Source: Halorubrum trapanicum (lineage in GTDB: Archaea; Halobacteriota; Halobacteria; Halobacteriales; Haloferacaceae). Taken from it: a stretch of DNA of 64,000 nucleotides. How positions within the stretch are numbered: the first letter of the stretch is position 1; every line of letters begins with the position of its first letter. The position numbers and the translations under genes were made by a program. The DNA is taken from assembly GCF_017873555.1 (NCBI RefSeq), contig NZ_JAGGKE010000006.1, positions 124,001 to 188,000 on the forward strand, in the 5' to 3' direction. This document shows positions 57,655-64,000 of this stretch, in pieces. The notes under the pieces were generated by a model. That model saw only the letters and a list, made by a program, of their open reading frames with translations, made no database searches and was not told the origin of the DNA.

Positions 57655-57740
57655 GCTTACCGTCCGTCGGACGAGCGCGCACTTCAAGCCGTTGTCGCCG
57701 GCGGCGACGCGAGGTGGACGGGTTCCCGGAGAAGCCGTCA

Positions 57741-58040
57741 TTTACGAGTAAAACCACGTGGCGCGTGCCTTCGAGCGCCCTCAGGCGCGAGAAGCACGCG
57801 CGAGGGAGTCGGTCGCCCGAGCGAAGCGACGGGCGACCGACGAGGTTGGGGAGGCGTGAGGTGCTGTGCGGATGCGGTCGGGCGGGACTCAAAGGGGCAG
57901 CCGGGAGGACGAAGCACGGCGACGCAAGCACCGGAGCGAAGGAGCGGTAGCGACTGAGCGAGGAGCGCAGCGAGCCGCGCGAGTCCTCGCGGCTGGGGCT
58001 TTGGAAGTGTTCACGGTGGTAGCAACAGTTTTCGTACGAA
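57741..58040 (-). repeat. Structured intergenic repeat, copy C (reversed)
   Basis: About 300 bp, read on the minus strand. The box CCAAAGCCCCAGCCG runs down from 58004, then the hairpin arms AGCCGCGAGGA and TCCTCCCGGCT (one mismatch), GGCTGCCCCTTTGAG (57902-57888), and the linker CTCACGCCTCCCCA. Hairpin 2 has the 12-bp arms GTCGGTCGCCCG and CGGGCGACCGAC (57830-57841 and 57808-57819). Hairpin 3 (GCGCGTGC..GCACGCGC) is near 57755-57805. The flanking TTTATAA boxes of copies A and B are replaced by TTTACGAGTAAAA at 57741. It lies between mutL and the sugar-importer ATPase. Confidence 0.85.
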
Positions 58041-58131
58041 TGGCAGAACCCGCCGTGCCCGTCTCCGATTCAGAGAGAAAGTACGAACGATCGGTTCACA
58101 CACCAGCGCCGAATCCTAAAACCGACCTCGA

Positions 58132-59265
58132 TTACGCGACTGCGGCGGCAATCTCCTCGTCGGTGAGGAACACGTCCTCGCCCGTCTCGGCGTCGAACAG
58201 GTGGAGGTCCGCCTCCGCGAAGGTGACGCCGACCTCGTCGCCCGCCTTGGGCTGGACCTCCGCGGGCGACCGCGCGAGGAAGTCCTCGCCAACGCCGAGG
58301 TGGACATAGTTGTCGGAGCCGATCGGTTCGACAACCTCGACGGTCGCGGCCAGCGTCTCCTCGCCGGTCGGATTCTCGACGATCTCCATGTTCTCGGGAC
58401 GGATTCCCAGCGTGTACGGGCCGCTTTCGAGGTCGTGGCCCGCGACGTACTCGCGGCTGAGCGAGAGCGCCAGCCCCGACTCCTCGTCGCGGATCGTCGC
58501 GGTCGTCCCGTCGGTCTCGACGTCGACGTGGAGGAAGTTCATCGACGGCGAGCCGATGAAGCCGGCGACGAACTCGTTGACCGGGTTCTGGTACACCTCT
58601 GTCGGCTCGCCGACCTGCTGGAGCTCGCCGTCGTTCAGGATGGCGAGGCGGTCGCCCATCGTCATCGCCTCCTCCTGGTCGTGGGTGACGTACATCGCGG
58701 TGACGCCGAACTCCTTCTGTAGCTTCTGGATCTCCGCGCGCATCTCCGTGCGGAGCTTCGCGTCGAGGTTCGAGAGCGGCTCGTCGAAGAGGAACACCTC
58801 CGGCTCGCGCGCGATGGCCCGGCCGAGCGCGACGCGCTGCTTCTGCCCGCCGGAGAGCTCGTCCGGCTTGTCGTCGAGGAGGTCCTCGATGCCCATCATC
58901 TCCGCCATCTCTCGGACCCGCTCGTGGCGCTCCGCCGTCGTCATCTCGGTGCTCATCTTCAGCCCGAACGCCATGTTCTCGCGGACCGTCTTGTGCGGGT
59001 ACAGGGCGTAGTTCTGGAACACCATCGCGACCGGGCGCTCCTTCGCGTGGATGTCGGTCACGTCCTCGTCGTCGAAGCTGACGGTCCCGGAGGTCGGCTC
59101 TTCGAGTCCCGCCACCATCCGGAGGGTGGTCGTCTTCCCGCACCCGGACGGGCCGACCACGGTCACGAACTCCCCGTCGTCGATCTCCAGGTCGAGGTCG
59201 TCGACGGCGACGATGGTCCCCCTGTCGAACTCCTTCCGGAGCGTATCGAGCGTGACGCGTGCCAT
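58132..59265 (-). CDS. Sugar ABC transporter ATP-binding protein (UgpC/MsmK/MalK type)
   Basis: A 377-residue ATPase. Walker A is GPSGCGKTT, signature LSGGQKQRVALGRAIAREP, Walker B VFLFDEPLSNLDAKLR and switch His THDQEEAMTMGDR. Residues 240-377 form the TOBE/OB regulatory domain (FVAGFIGSPSMNFL, TLGIRPENMEIVENPTGEETLAATVEVVEPIGSDNYVHLGV). It powers the permeases encoded divergently to its right. An in-frame ATG 75 nt earlier is possible, but the start at 59265 (MARVTLDTLRKEFDRG) is the family norm. Confidence 0.93.
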   Translation of the reverse strand: MARVTLDTLRKEFDRGTIVAVDDLDLEIDDGEFVTVVGPSGCGKTTTLRMVAGLEEPTSGTVSFDDEDVTDIHAKERPVAMVFQNYALYPHKTVRENMAFGLKMSTEMTTAERHERVREMAEMMGIEDLLDDKPDELSGGQKQRVALGRAIAREPEVFLFDEPLSNLDAKLRTEMRAEIQKLQKEFGVTAMYVTHDQEEAMTMGDRLAILNDGELQQVGEPTEVYQNPVNEFVAGFIGSPSMNFLHVDVETDGTTATIRDEESGLALSLSREYVAGHDLESGPYTLGIRPENMEIVENPTGEETLAATVEVVEPIGSDNYVHLGVGEDFLARSPAEVQPKAGDEVGVTFAEADLHLFDAETGEDVFLTDEEIAAAVA

Positions 59266-59409
59266 TTCCCTGAAGACTGGTCCGCTGGCATATGAGTTCT
59301 TTGCTGTTTTTCTGATATATGGTGAACTATCTCTTCTCAAATATCGCGTTCATCGGCAGCGACCGAAGCGACTGCCGAGCGACTCGATCGGCGGAGAGTT
59401 GATCCGGGT

Positions 59410-59471
59410 CGATCCGTATCAATCCGGATCGATCGGGATGTACCCCAAACACTAAATGTATGAAAATATAA
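59410..59471 (+). promoter_or_regulatory. Shared control region of the sugar importer
   Basis: CGATCCG-N8-CGGATCG (59410-59431) is a perfect inverted repeat about 30 bp upstream of the TATA box AAAATATAA (59463-59471) of the binding-protein gene. That TATA is centred about 26 nt before ATG 59493, giving a leaderless message, and is itself inside ATGAA..TTCAT (59460-59476). The same spacer serves the divergent ATPase gene, so one regulator could control both directions. Confidence 0.5.
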
Positions 59472-59492
59472 TTCATCATTTGTTCTGGCCAC

Positions 59493-60776
59493 ATGAACGA
59501 GAAACGTAGAACGCTGCTCAAGACGATGGGGGGATCGACTGCGCTCGCGGCGCTCGCGGGCTGTATCAGTACCGGTGGCGACGGCGGCGACGGTTCCGAC
59601 AGCGGCAACGGGTCCGATGGCGGCGACGGGTCCGACGGCGGCGGCGGGAACTCCGGCTCCGCGCGGCTGTGGGCCGACCTCACCGACGCCGAGGACGAGG
59701 ACATGGACGCGTACATCTCCGACTTCGAGGAGGAGTCGGGCTACATCATCAACAAGGAGGCGCCCGGCGGCGAGCTCGACCAGCAGCTCGAAACGGCGAT
59801 TCCGGCCGGCGACGGCCCGGATTCGTGGATCTGGGCGCACGACTGGGTCGGCCGGTTCGCGGTCCGTGAGGACCCGCCGTTCCTGTACGACGCGAGCGAC
59901 GACGTCGATGTCTCACTCGACAGCTACACCGAGACCGCACAGCAGGCGGCCCAGTTCGACGGCGGGCTCTACGGCCTGCCGTTCGCGTCCGAGACCGCCG
60001 CGCTGTACTACAACGCGGACATGGTCGAGGAGCCGCCGGAGACGCTGGAGGAGATGGTTTCGGTCATGGAGGAGCACCACGATCCTGAAAACGGCCAGTA
60101 CGGGCTCTCCTTCCCGGGCGTCGACCCGTACCAGGCGAGCGGGTTCATTCAGGCCTACGGCGGCGACCTCTTCGACGAGGAGAACCTGGAGGTCACCGTC
60201 GACAGCGACGCGTGTAAACGGGGGATGGACGCGCTCGAAACCCTCTACGAGTACATGCCCGCCGACCCGGGCTACGAGTCGCAGATCGTCGCGTTCTCGG
60301 ACGGGCTCGCGCCGTTCGCGATCAACGGTCCGTGGGAGCTCGGCAACCTCCAGAGCGAGGTCGACAACCTCGGCGTCACGACGCTGCCGACCGTCGACGG
60401 CAACAACCCGCGCTCGTACTCCGGCGTCCAGCTGTTCTACTTCAGTTCGATGCTGGCCGACGCGGACCAGTCGACGGTCGACGCCGCGACCGGACTCGCC
60501 GAGTGGTACACGACGAACCCGGAGATCATCCGGAGCAACGCCGAGTCGCAGGGGTACATTCCGGTCCTCGGCGAGGTCGTCGAAAGCGGCGACGTCGCGG
60601 ACGAGGTCCAGGCGTTCGCCCAGCAGGTGGAACACGGCGTCCCGATGCCGAGCCACCCCGACATGGACAGCGTCTGGACGCCCGTGACGGACGCGTTGGA
60701 GCGCGTCTTCAACGGCGACCAGGAGAGCGACGCCGCGCTCGACCAGGCCGCCTCCGAGATCCGGGAGGCGCTGTAG
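59493..60776 (+). CDS. Sugar-binding lipoprotein (MalE-like, Tat/lipobox)
   Basis: A 427-residue precursor. KRRTLLKTMGGSTALAALAGC is a Tat signal with a lipobox, followed by a Gly/Ser/Asp-rich linker of about 32 residues. The mature protein has the cluster-1 extracellular solute-binding fold: YISDFEEESGYIINKEAPGGELDQQLETAIPAGDGPDSWIWAHDWVGRFA, GGLYGLPFASETAALYYNADMVEEPPETLEEM and APFAINGPWELGNL. It probably binds a maltose- or trehalose-type sugar. It starts the operon with two permeases 15 bp and -4 bp apart. Confidence 0.93.
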   Translation: MNEKRRTLLKTMGGSTALAALAGCISTGGDGGDGSDSGNGSDGGDGSDGGGGNSGSARLWADLTDAEDEDMDAYISDFEEESGYIINKEAPGGELDQQLETAIPAGDGPDSWIWAHDWVGRFAVREDPPFLYDASDDVDVSLDSYTETAQQAAQFDGGLYGLPFASETAALYYNADMVEEPPETLEEMVSVMEEHHDPENGQYGLSFPGVDPYQASGFIQAYGGDLFDEENLEVTVDSDACKRGMDALETLYEYMPADPGYESQIVAFSDGLAPFAINGPWELGNLQSEVDNLGVTTLPTVDGNNPRSYSGVQLFYFSSMLADADQSTVDAATGLAEWYTTNPEIIRSNAESQGYIPVLGEVVESGDVADEVQAFAQQVEHGVPMPSHPDMDSVWTPVTDALERVFNGDQESDAALDQAASEIREAL

Positions 60777-60791
60777 GCACCCTCCGGAGCG

Positions 60792-61787
60792 ATGGCCTCT
60801 TCGCAACCCGGAACCGGCGTGAGCGGACTGGGTCGCCTGCGCTCGGCGCTGCCCTTCTCCAGTCGCGACTGGGGACTGCTGTTGGTCGCGCCCGGCGTCA
60901 TCCTCTTTTCGAGCTTCATGCTGTACCCCATCTTCTATCTCTTCTACATCTCGCTCACCGACGCGACGTTCGCCGGGTCGGTGATCGGGGGCGGCGCCGA
61001 GCTGATCGGGCTGGAGAACTACGTCCAGCTGATCGGCGACTCGCAGTTCAAGACGTCGATGATCACGACGTGGCTGTTCGTCGCCGTCTCGCTCGTGATC
61101 AAGGTGTTCCTCGCGGTGGGGATCGCCCTCCTCTTGAACCACGCCCGCGTCGCCGGGAAGCGGTACATGCGCGCGGCGGTGATCGTCCCGCTGGGGTTCC
61201 CCGGCATCTTCACGATCACCGTCTGGCGCGGGATGTTCAGCGACGCGCGCTACGGCGTGTTCAACACGATACTGGGCCGATACAACGAGTTCATGTCGTC
61301 GCTGTCGGCGCCCGAGCTGCTCCTGTTCGACGTGCCGATCGGCTTCCTCAGCGGCCGTTGGGAGGCGTTCTTCGCGTACGTCACCACGGAGGTGTGGCTG
61401 GCGTACCCGTTCATGGTTATCATCATCGTGAGCGCCTTACAGGACGTTCCCCGGTCGCTCCACGAGGCGGCGATGGTCGACGGCGCGGGCGCACTCCAGC
61501 GGTTCCGCACCGTGACCGTACCCGCGATCAAGGGACCGGTGCTTTTCGCGTCGATCCTCACGGCCGCGACCTCCTTCCAGCAGTTCCTGATCCCGTGGGT
61601 GTTCAACCAGGGGGGACCGTCGCGACAGAACGAGCTGATCATCGTGTACGGCTACCGCGAGGCGATCACGTTCAATCAGTTCGGCCTGTCGGCCGCGATC
61701 TTGATCGTCGGCATCGCGTTCGTCGGGCTGTTCATGTTCGTCGCCGTGCGCTACGGCGGTCTCGCCGAGGGGGTGGGTGACGAATGA
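60792..61787 (+). CDS. Sugar ABC transporter permease (MalF type)
   Basis: A 331-residue membrane protein with six core helices. The EAA coupling loop is EAAMVDGAGALQRFRTVTVPAIKGPV, near the usual EAA-x3-G-x9-I-x-LP. GLLLVAPGVILFSSFMLYPIFYLFYISLTD is the first helix, and LIIVYGYREAITFNQFGLSAAILIVGIAFVGLFMFVA the last. It forms half of the sugar channel with the MalG-like partner. It overlaps that gene by 4 nt (ATGA), which fits equal expression. Confidence 0.93.
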   Translation: MASSQPGTGVSGLGRLRSALPFSSRDWGLLLVAPGVILFSSFMLYPIFYLFYISLTDATFAGSVIGGGAELIGLENYVQLIGDSQFKTSMITTWLFVAVSLVIKVFLAVGIALLLNHARVAGKRYMRAAVIVPLGFPGIFTITVWRGMFSDARYGVFNTILGRYNEFMSSLSAPELLLFDVPIGFLSGRWEAFFAYVTTEVWLAYPFMVIIIVSALQDVPRSLHEAAMVDGAGALQRFRTVTVPAIKGPVLFASILTAATSFQQFLIPWVFNQGGPSRQNELIIVYGYREAITFNQFGLSAAILIVGIAFVGLFMFVAVRYGGLAEGVGDE

Positions 61788-62872
61788 ATCCCCTCGGCTC
61801 CGCGGCCGCGCTGGTCGCTTCCGCGGCCGCGCTGGTCCGCTCGAAGCTGGTCGCGCTCGCGACCGCGCCGAAGCGGTTCTCCGTGATGATCCGGCGAGCG
61901 GTTTACGACGTTCGCACGGGGAAGCGTACGTCGTGGGACGTGACGAAGAGCGTCCTGATGACCCTGTTCGGACTCGCGATGGTGCTCGTGCTGCTGTTCC
62001 CGCTGTTCTGGATCACGAGCGCGTCGCTCGCGGAGGGGTCGCGGCTGTTCAACACGAGCGGCATCTTCCCGGACCCGTCGACGTACAACCTCGGCGCGTA
62101 CCGGTGGGTGATCTTCGAGTCCGACTTCTTCTTCGTCGACGGCGACTGGGGGTACCCCCAGCTCGTCATCGGCGGCGGCGGCGGACTTCTCCCCTTCAGC
62201 TTCCGGTGGGCCGGCACCGAGACCGGCCCCGGCGCGCTGTTCAACAGCCTCTACATCGTCAGCGTGACGCTCGCGGCCGGCTTCGGAATGATCGTCCCGG
62301 CCGCGTACGCGTTCTCGCGCCGGCAGTTCGTGGGCCGCAAGCGGATCCTCTACGGCTACGTCCTCTTCACCCAGATCGGCGCCGGGCTGTCGATCGCGAC
62401 GCTCGTGGCGCTGTACTCGCTGTTCAGCACCTACGGACTCACGAACAACCTGTTCGTCCTCGGGCTGTTCTACGCCGCGTCGGCGATCCCGTTCAACACG
62501 TGGCTGCTGAAGACGTACATGGACAACATCCCCGTCTCCTACGAGGAGGCGGCGATGGTCGACGGCGCGAGCTTCCTCGACACGATCCGGGAGGTGATCC
62601 TCCCGCTGACGAAGCCGGGACTCGCGGTCGTCCTGATCTTCGTCTGGCTCGCCGGCTGGAACGAGTTCATCATCGCGCAGACGCTGCTCCGCCCCGAGAA
62701 CTATCCCCTCTCGGTGGAGCTGTACAACATCGCGACCGAGGGCCGGTTCTCGACGCCGTGGACGCGGTTCGCGGCGTTCGCGAACCTGTTCGCGCTGCCG
62801 GTCGCGATCGTCTACTTCGCGGCCCAGCGCTCCGTCGAGGACGGCCTCTCGTTCGGCGGGATGGAAGGGTAG
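61784..62872 (+). CDS. Sugar ABC transporter permease (MalG type) with an enlarged outer loop
   Basis: A 362-residue membrane protein. The EAA loop is EEAAMVDGASFLDTIREVILPLTKPGL. It has an amphipathic N-terminal region (LGSAAALVASAAALVRSKLVALATAPKRFSVMIRR, about residues 3-37) longer than MalG. The extracytoplasmic segment between the first and second membrane helices is long (SDFFFVDGDWGYPQLVIGGGGGLLPFSFRWAGTETG) and may touch the binding protein. It completes the importer with the MalF-like permease and the divergently encoded ATPase. Confidence 0.92.
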   Translation: MNPLGSAAALVASAAALVRSKLVALATAPKRFSVMIRRAVYDVRTGKRTSWDVTKSVLMTLFGLAMVLVLLFPLFWITSASLAEGSRLFNTSGIFPDPSTYNLGAYRWVIFESDFFFVDGDWGYPQLVIGGGGGLLPFSFRWAGTETGPGALFNSLYIVSVTLAAGFGMIVPAAYAFSRRQFVGRKRILYGYVLFTQIGAGLSIATLVALYSLFSTYGLTNNLFVLGLFYAASAIPFNTWLLKTYMDNIPVSYEEAAMVDGASFLDTIREVILPLTKPGLAVVLIFVWLAGWNEFIIAQTLLRPENYPLSVELYNIATEGRFSTPWTRFAAFANLFALPVAIVYFAAQRSVEDGLSFGGMEG

Positions 62873-63222
62873 TCGCGTCGTCCGGTCCCTCCGAAATCCA
62901 CTCTTTCGATTCCGACGACTCCTGCCCCGGCGAGAACGGGTACTCAAACTCCGTCCAACTGAACGGGGTAAAACACACAATCGATCACTGTCTCACCAAC
63001 GATGTCATCGACGCGATGCTCGCCGGGGCGGGTGTCGCACAGATCGCCGCGATCCTCACCGGAGGACCGGTGAACGCACCCGCGTTCGTGATCAGCGAAT
63101 GCGCGGCTGTCCTCTTGGCGACCGGCTGGCAGATTGTCGACAACAACGCGGAGGGGGAAAGAGTTCAGATCGTCGTGTTCTTCCCCAACGTCATCGGCGT
63201 TCCCGGTATCGATCCTCAGTGA
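62873..63222 (+). pseudogene. Headless bacteriocin-like protein fragment
   Basis: Directly after the permease stop, a frame reads SFDSDDSCPGENGYSNSVQLNGVKHTIDHC..LTNDVIDAMLAGAGVAQIAAILTGG..PVNAPAFVISECAAVLLATGWQIVDNNAEGERVQIVVFFPNVIGVPGIDPQ. It is natural-looking and AT-richer, but has no ATG, GTG or TTG before ATG 63016 (68 residues). The Gly/Ala-rich hydrophobic core between polar ends resembles haloarchaeal halocin-like and circular-bacteriocin-like peptides, which normally have a Tat or Sec signal. Here the signal region is missing, so the gene seems truncated at its 5' end. The family call is an inference from sequence character. Confidence 0.55.
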
Positions 63223-63284
63223 GGCGACGCGACGTGTCCTGACTGTACCCAAGACTTATGACTCGCAAAGCAAGGGGCTGAATC

Positions 63285-63485
63285 ATGTTGAACAAAGTTG
63301 GAAAATACCTGTATCAGGCGTCCGATCCGGACCCGCGGGCGCTGAAAATCGTCGCGGTCAGTTCGGCGTTCATCCTGTTCCTGTTCGCCTCGGACCCGCT
63401 CCCGGGGAACCGGTACTACGTCGTCGGCCTTCTCCTGACGACTCTGGCCCTCGCGGCCGCGATACTCCTTCTCTTTGCCAAGTAG
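63285..63485 (+). CDS. Small two-helix membrane protein
   Basis: A 66-residue protein: MLNKVGKYLYQASDPDPRALKIVAVSSAFILFLFASDPLPGNRYYVVGLLLTTLALAAAILLLFAK, with membrane helices at about 20-36 and 46-63. Codon use is less GC-biased at its start (TTGAACAAAGTTGGAAAATACC). It lies 62 bp after the truncated bacteriocin-like fragment in the same direction. Small two-helix proteins next to bacteriocin genes are often immunity proteins, so that is one candidate role. A TATA-like CTTATGAC about 30 nt upstream supports its own promoter. Confidence 0.65.
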   Translation: MLNKVGKYLYQASDPDPRALKIVAVSSAFILFLFASDPLPGNRYYVVGLLLTTLALAAAILLLFAK

Positions 63486-63557
63486 TGGCGGTCCGCGTCG
63501 CGACCGCCGTCCCTTCTCTCCCGCATCACCGCTCGCAGTCCTCGGCCTCCGCTCCGA

Positions 63558-64000
63558 TCAGTCCGCGGCGTTCGGGCTCGGAGCCTCGCCGCCGAGCCGG
63601 TCGCGGTCGTGGGCGGCCTCGAAGTCGAGGTCGGGCCCGCGCGCGATGATCCCCGACGGGGTCACGTCCGGGTGCGTGGTGTAGTAGTGCTCTTTGATGT
63701 GGTCCATGTTCACCGTCTCCGCGACGCCCTCGGTCTGGTAGAGGTCGCGCAGGTACGGCCAGAGGTTCTCGTACTGGTGGATGAACTTTCGGTTGCACAT
63801 GAAGTGCGTGTGGTACACCTGATCGAAGCGGATCAGCGTGGTGAACATACAGATGTCCGCCTCGGTGAGCGAGTCGCCGACGAGGTACCGCCGGTCCGCG
63901 AGCCGCTCGTCGTAGCGGTCGAGCGCGTCGAAGAGGTCGTCTATCGCCTCGTCGTAGGCCTTCTGTGAGGTGGCGAAGCCGGCGCGGTAGACGCCGTTGT
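63558..64000 (-). CDS. Glutathionyl-hydroquinone reductase-like (Xi-class GST) protein, C-terminal part
   Basis: The frame is open from 64000 down to TGA/TAG at 63558 and gives about 147 residues: NNGVYRAGFATSQKAYDEAIDDLFDALDRYDERLADRRYLVGDSLTEADICMFTTLIRFDQVYHTHFMCNRKFIHQYENLWPYLRDLYQTEGVAETVNMDHIKEHYYTTHPDVTPSGIIARGPDLDF. This is the all-alpha domain of Xi-class GSTs (VYRAGFATSQ, NRKFIHQYENLWPYLRDLYQ, HYYTTHPDVTPSGIIARGP are hallmarks). The enzyme reduces glutathionyl- or related thiol-hydroquinones. The catalytic Cys is in the N-terminal domain outside the window. Haloarchaea use gamma-glutamylcysteine rather than glutathione, so the natural thiol may differ. Confidence 0.92.
   Translation of the reverse strand, partial: NGVYRAGFATSQKAYDEAIDDLFDALDRYDERLADRRYLVGDSLTEADICMFTTLIRFDQVYHTHFMCNRKFIHQYENLWPYLRDLYQTEGVAETVNMDHIKEHYYTTHPDVTPSGIIARGPDLDFEAAHDRDRLGGEAPSPNAAD

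Noticed and set aside
1-64000. tRNA, rRNA, RNase P or SRP RNA genes and transposases
   Set aside because: I looked through the intergenic gaps for cloverleaf ends, conserved rRNA/7S sequences and transposase motifs and found none. A tRNAscan or Infernal run would be decisive.

Overview
The window reads as chromosomal DNA of a halophilic archaeon (Halobacteria), most like Halorubrum or a close relative. This is an inference from very high GC with almost only G/C third positions, strongly acidic proteins, Tat-type lipoprotein signals, AT-rich TATA boxes about 25 nt before many start codons (leaderless transcripts), and gene sets typical of haloarchaea: a bop/bat/blh retinal-protein locus, the rpa1-rpap1-rpe operon, rps15-DHH-pcc1-rps3ae, tfb, psmB and rpoL. 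I found no tRNA, rRNA, CRISPR array, transposase or integrase.

Layout. 1-5.6 kb: end of an aldo/keto reductase, PAS histidine kinase, S9 peptidase, glycosyltransferase, membrane-anchored halocyanin. 5.7-6.0 kb: structured intergenic repeat, copy A. 6.1-9.7 kb: mfnA and ppsA, the latter with a perfect palindrome beside its TATA box. 10-15 kb: two unknown genes with a MinD/ParA ATPase, a gluconate-type permease facing a Usp protein, a frameshifted small membrane gene. 15-19.3 kb: endonuclease V, rhomboid protease, repeat copy B, aroD, tfb. 19.6-23.9 kb: a cobalamin-binding-like protein, a DUF84 NTPase, winged-helix proteins, an SPFH protein, an SRPBCC protein. 23.9-31.1 kb: bacteriorhodopsin locus with a Bat-like regulator, a CDC48-like AAA ATPase, a small two-helix membrane protein, bop, a zinc-ribbon coiled-coil protein and the Brp/Blh retinal-forming dioxygenase. 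31-36.4 kb: archaetidylserine synthase, proteasome beta, a uracil-DNA glycosylase-like protein, an asparagine-synthase-like protein, a PHP phosphoesterase. 36.6-42.1 kb: iron region with a small FAD oxidoreductase, DtxR-type and FilR1-type regulators, and a siderophore ABC importer; two promoters carry the same TTAGG-N4-CCTAA box. 42.2-44 kb: NhaC antiporter. 44.2-48.2 kb: translation/transcription genes and a doubly frameshifted acetyltransferase. 48.3-57.7 kb: glycosyltransferase, rpa1-rpap1-rpe, thiolase/DUF35 pair, mutL. 57.7-58.0 kb: repeat copy C (reversed). 58.1-62.9 kb: a four-gene sugar ABC importer. 62.9-64 kb: a headless bacteriocin-like fragment, a small two-helix membrane protein, and a glutathionyl-hydroquinone-reductase-like gene running off the end.

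The most notable unexplained signal is the three-copy intergenic repeat family (A, B, C). Copies share a CCAAAGCCCCAGCCG box, a GGCTGCCCCTTTGAG box and a conserved linker, while the arms between them vary in a base-pair-preserving way. That pattern points to selection on a folded RNA or DNA rather than on the proteins that can be translated from it.
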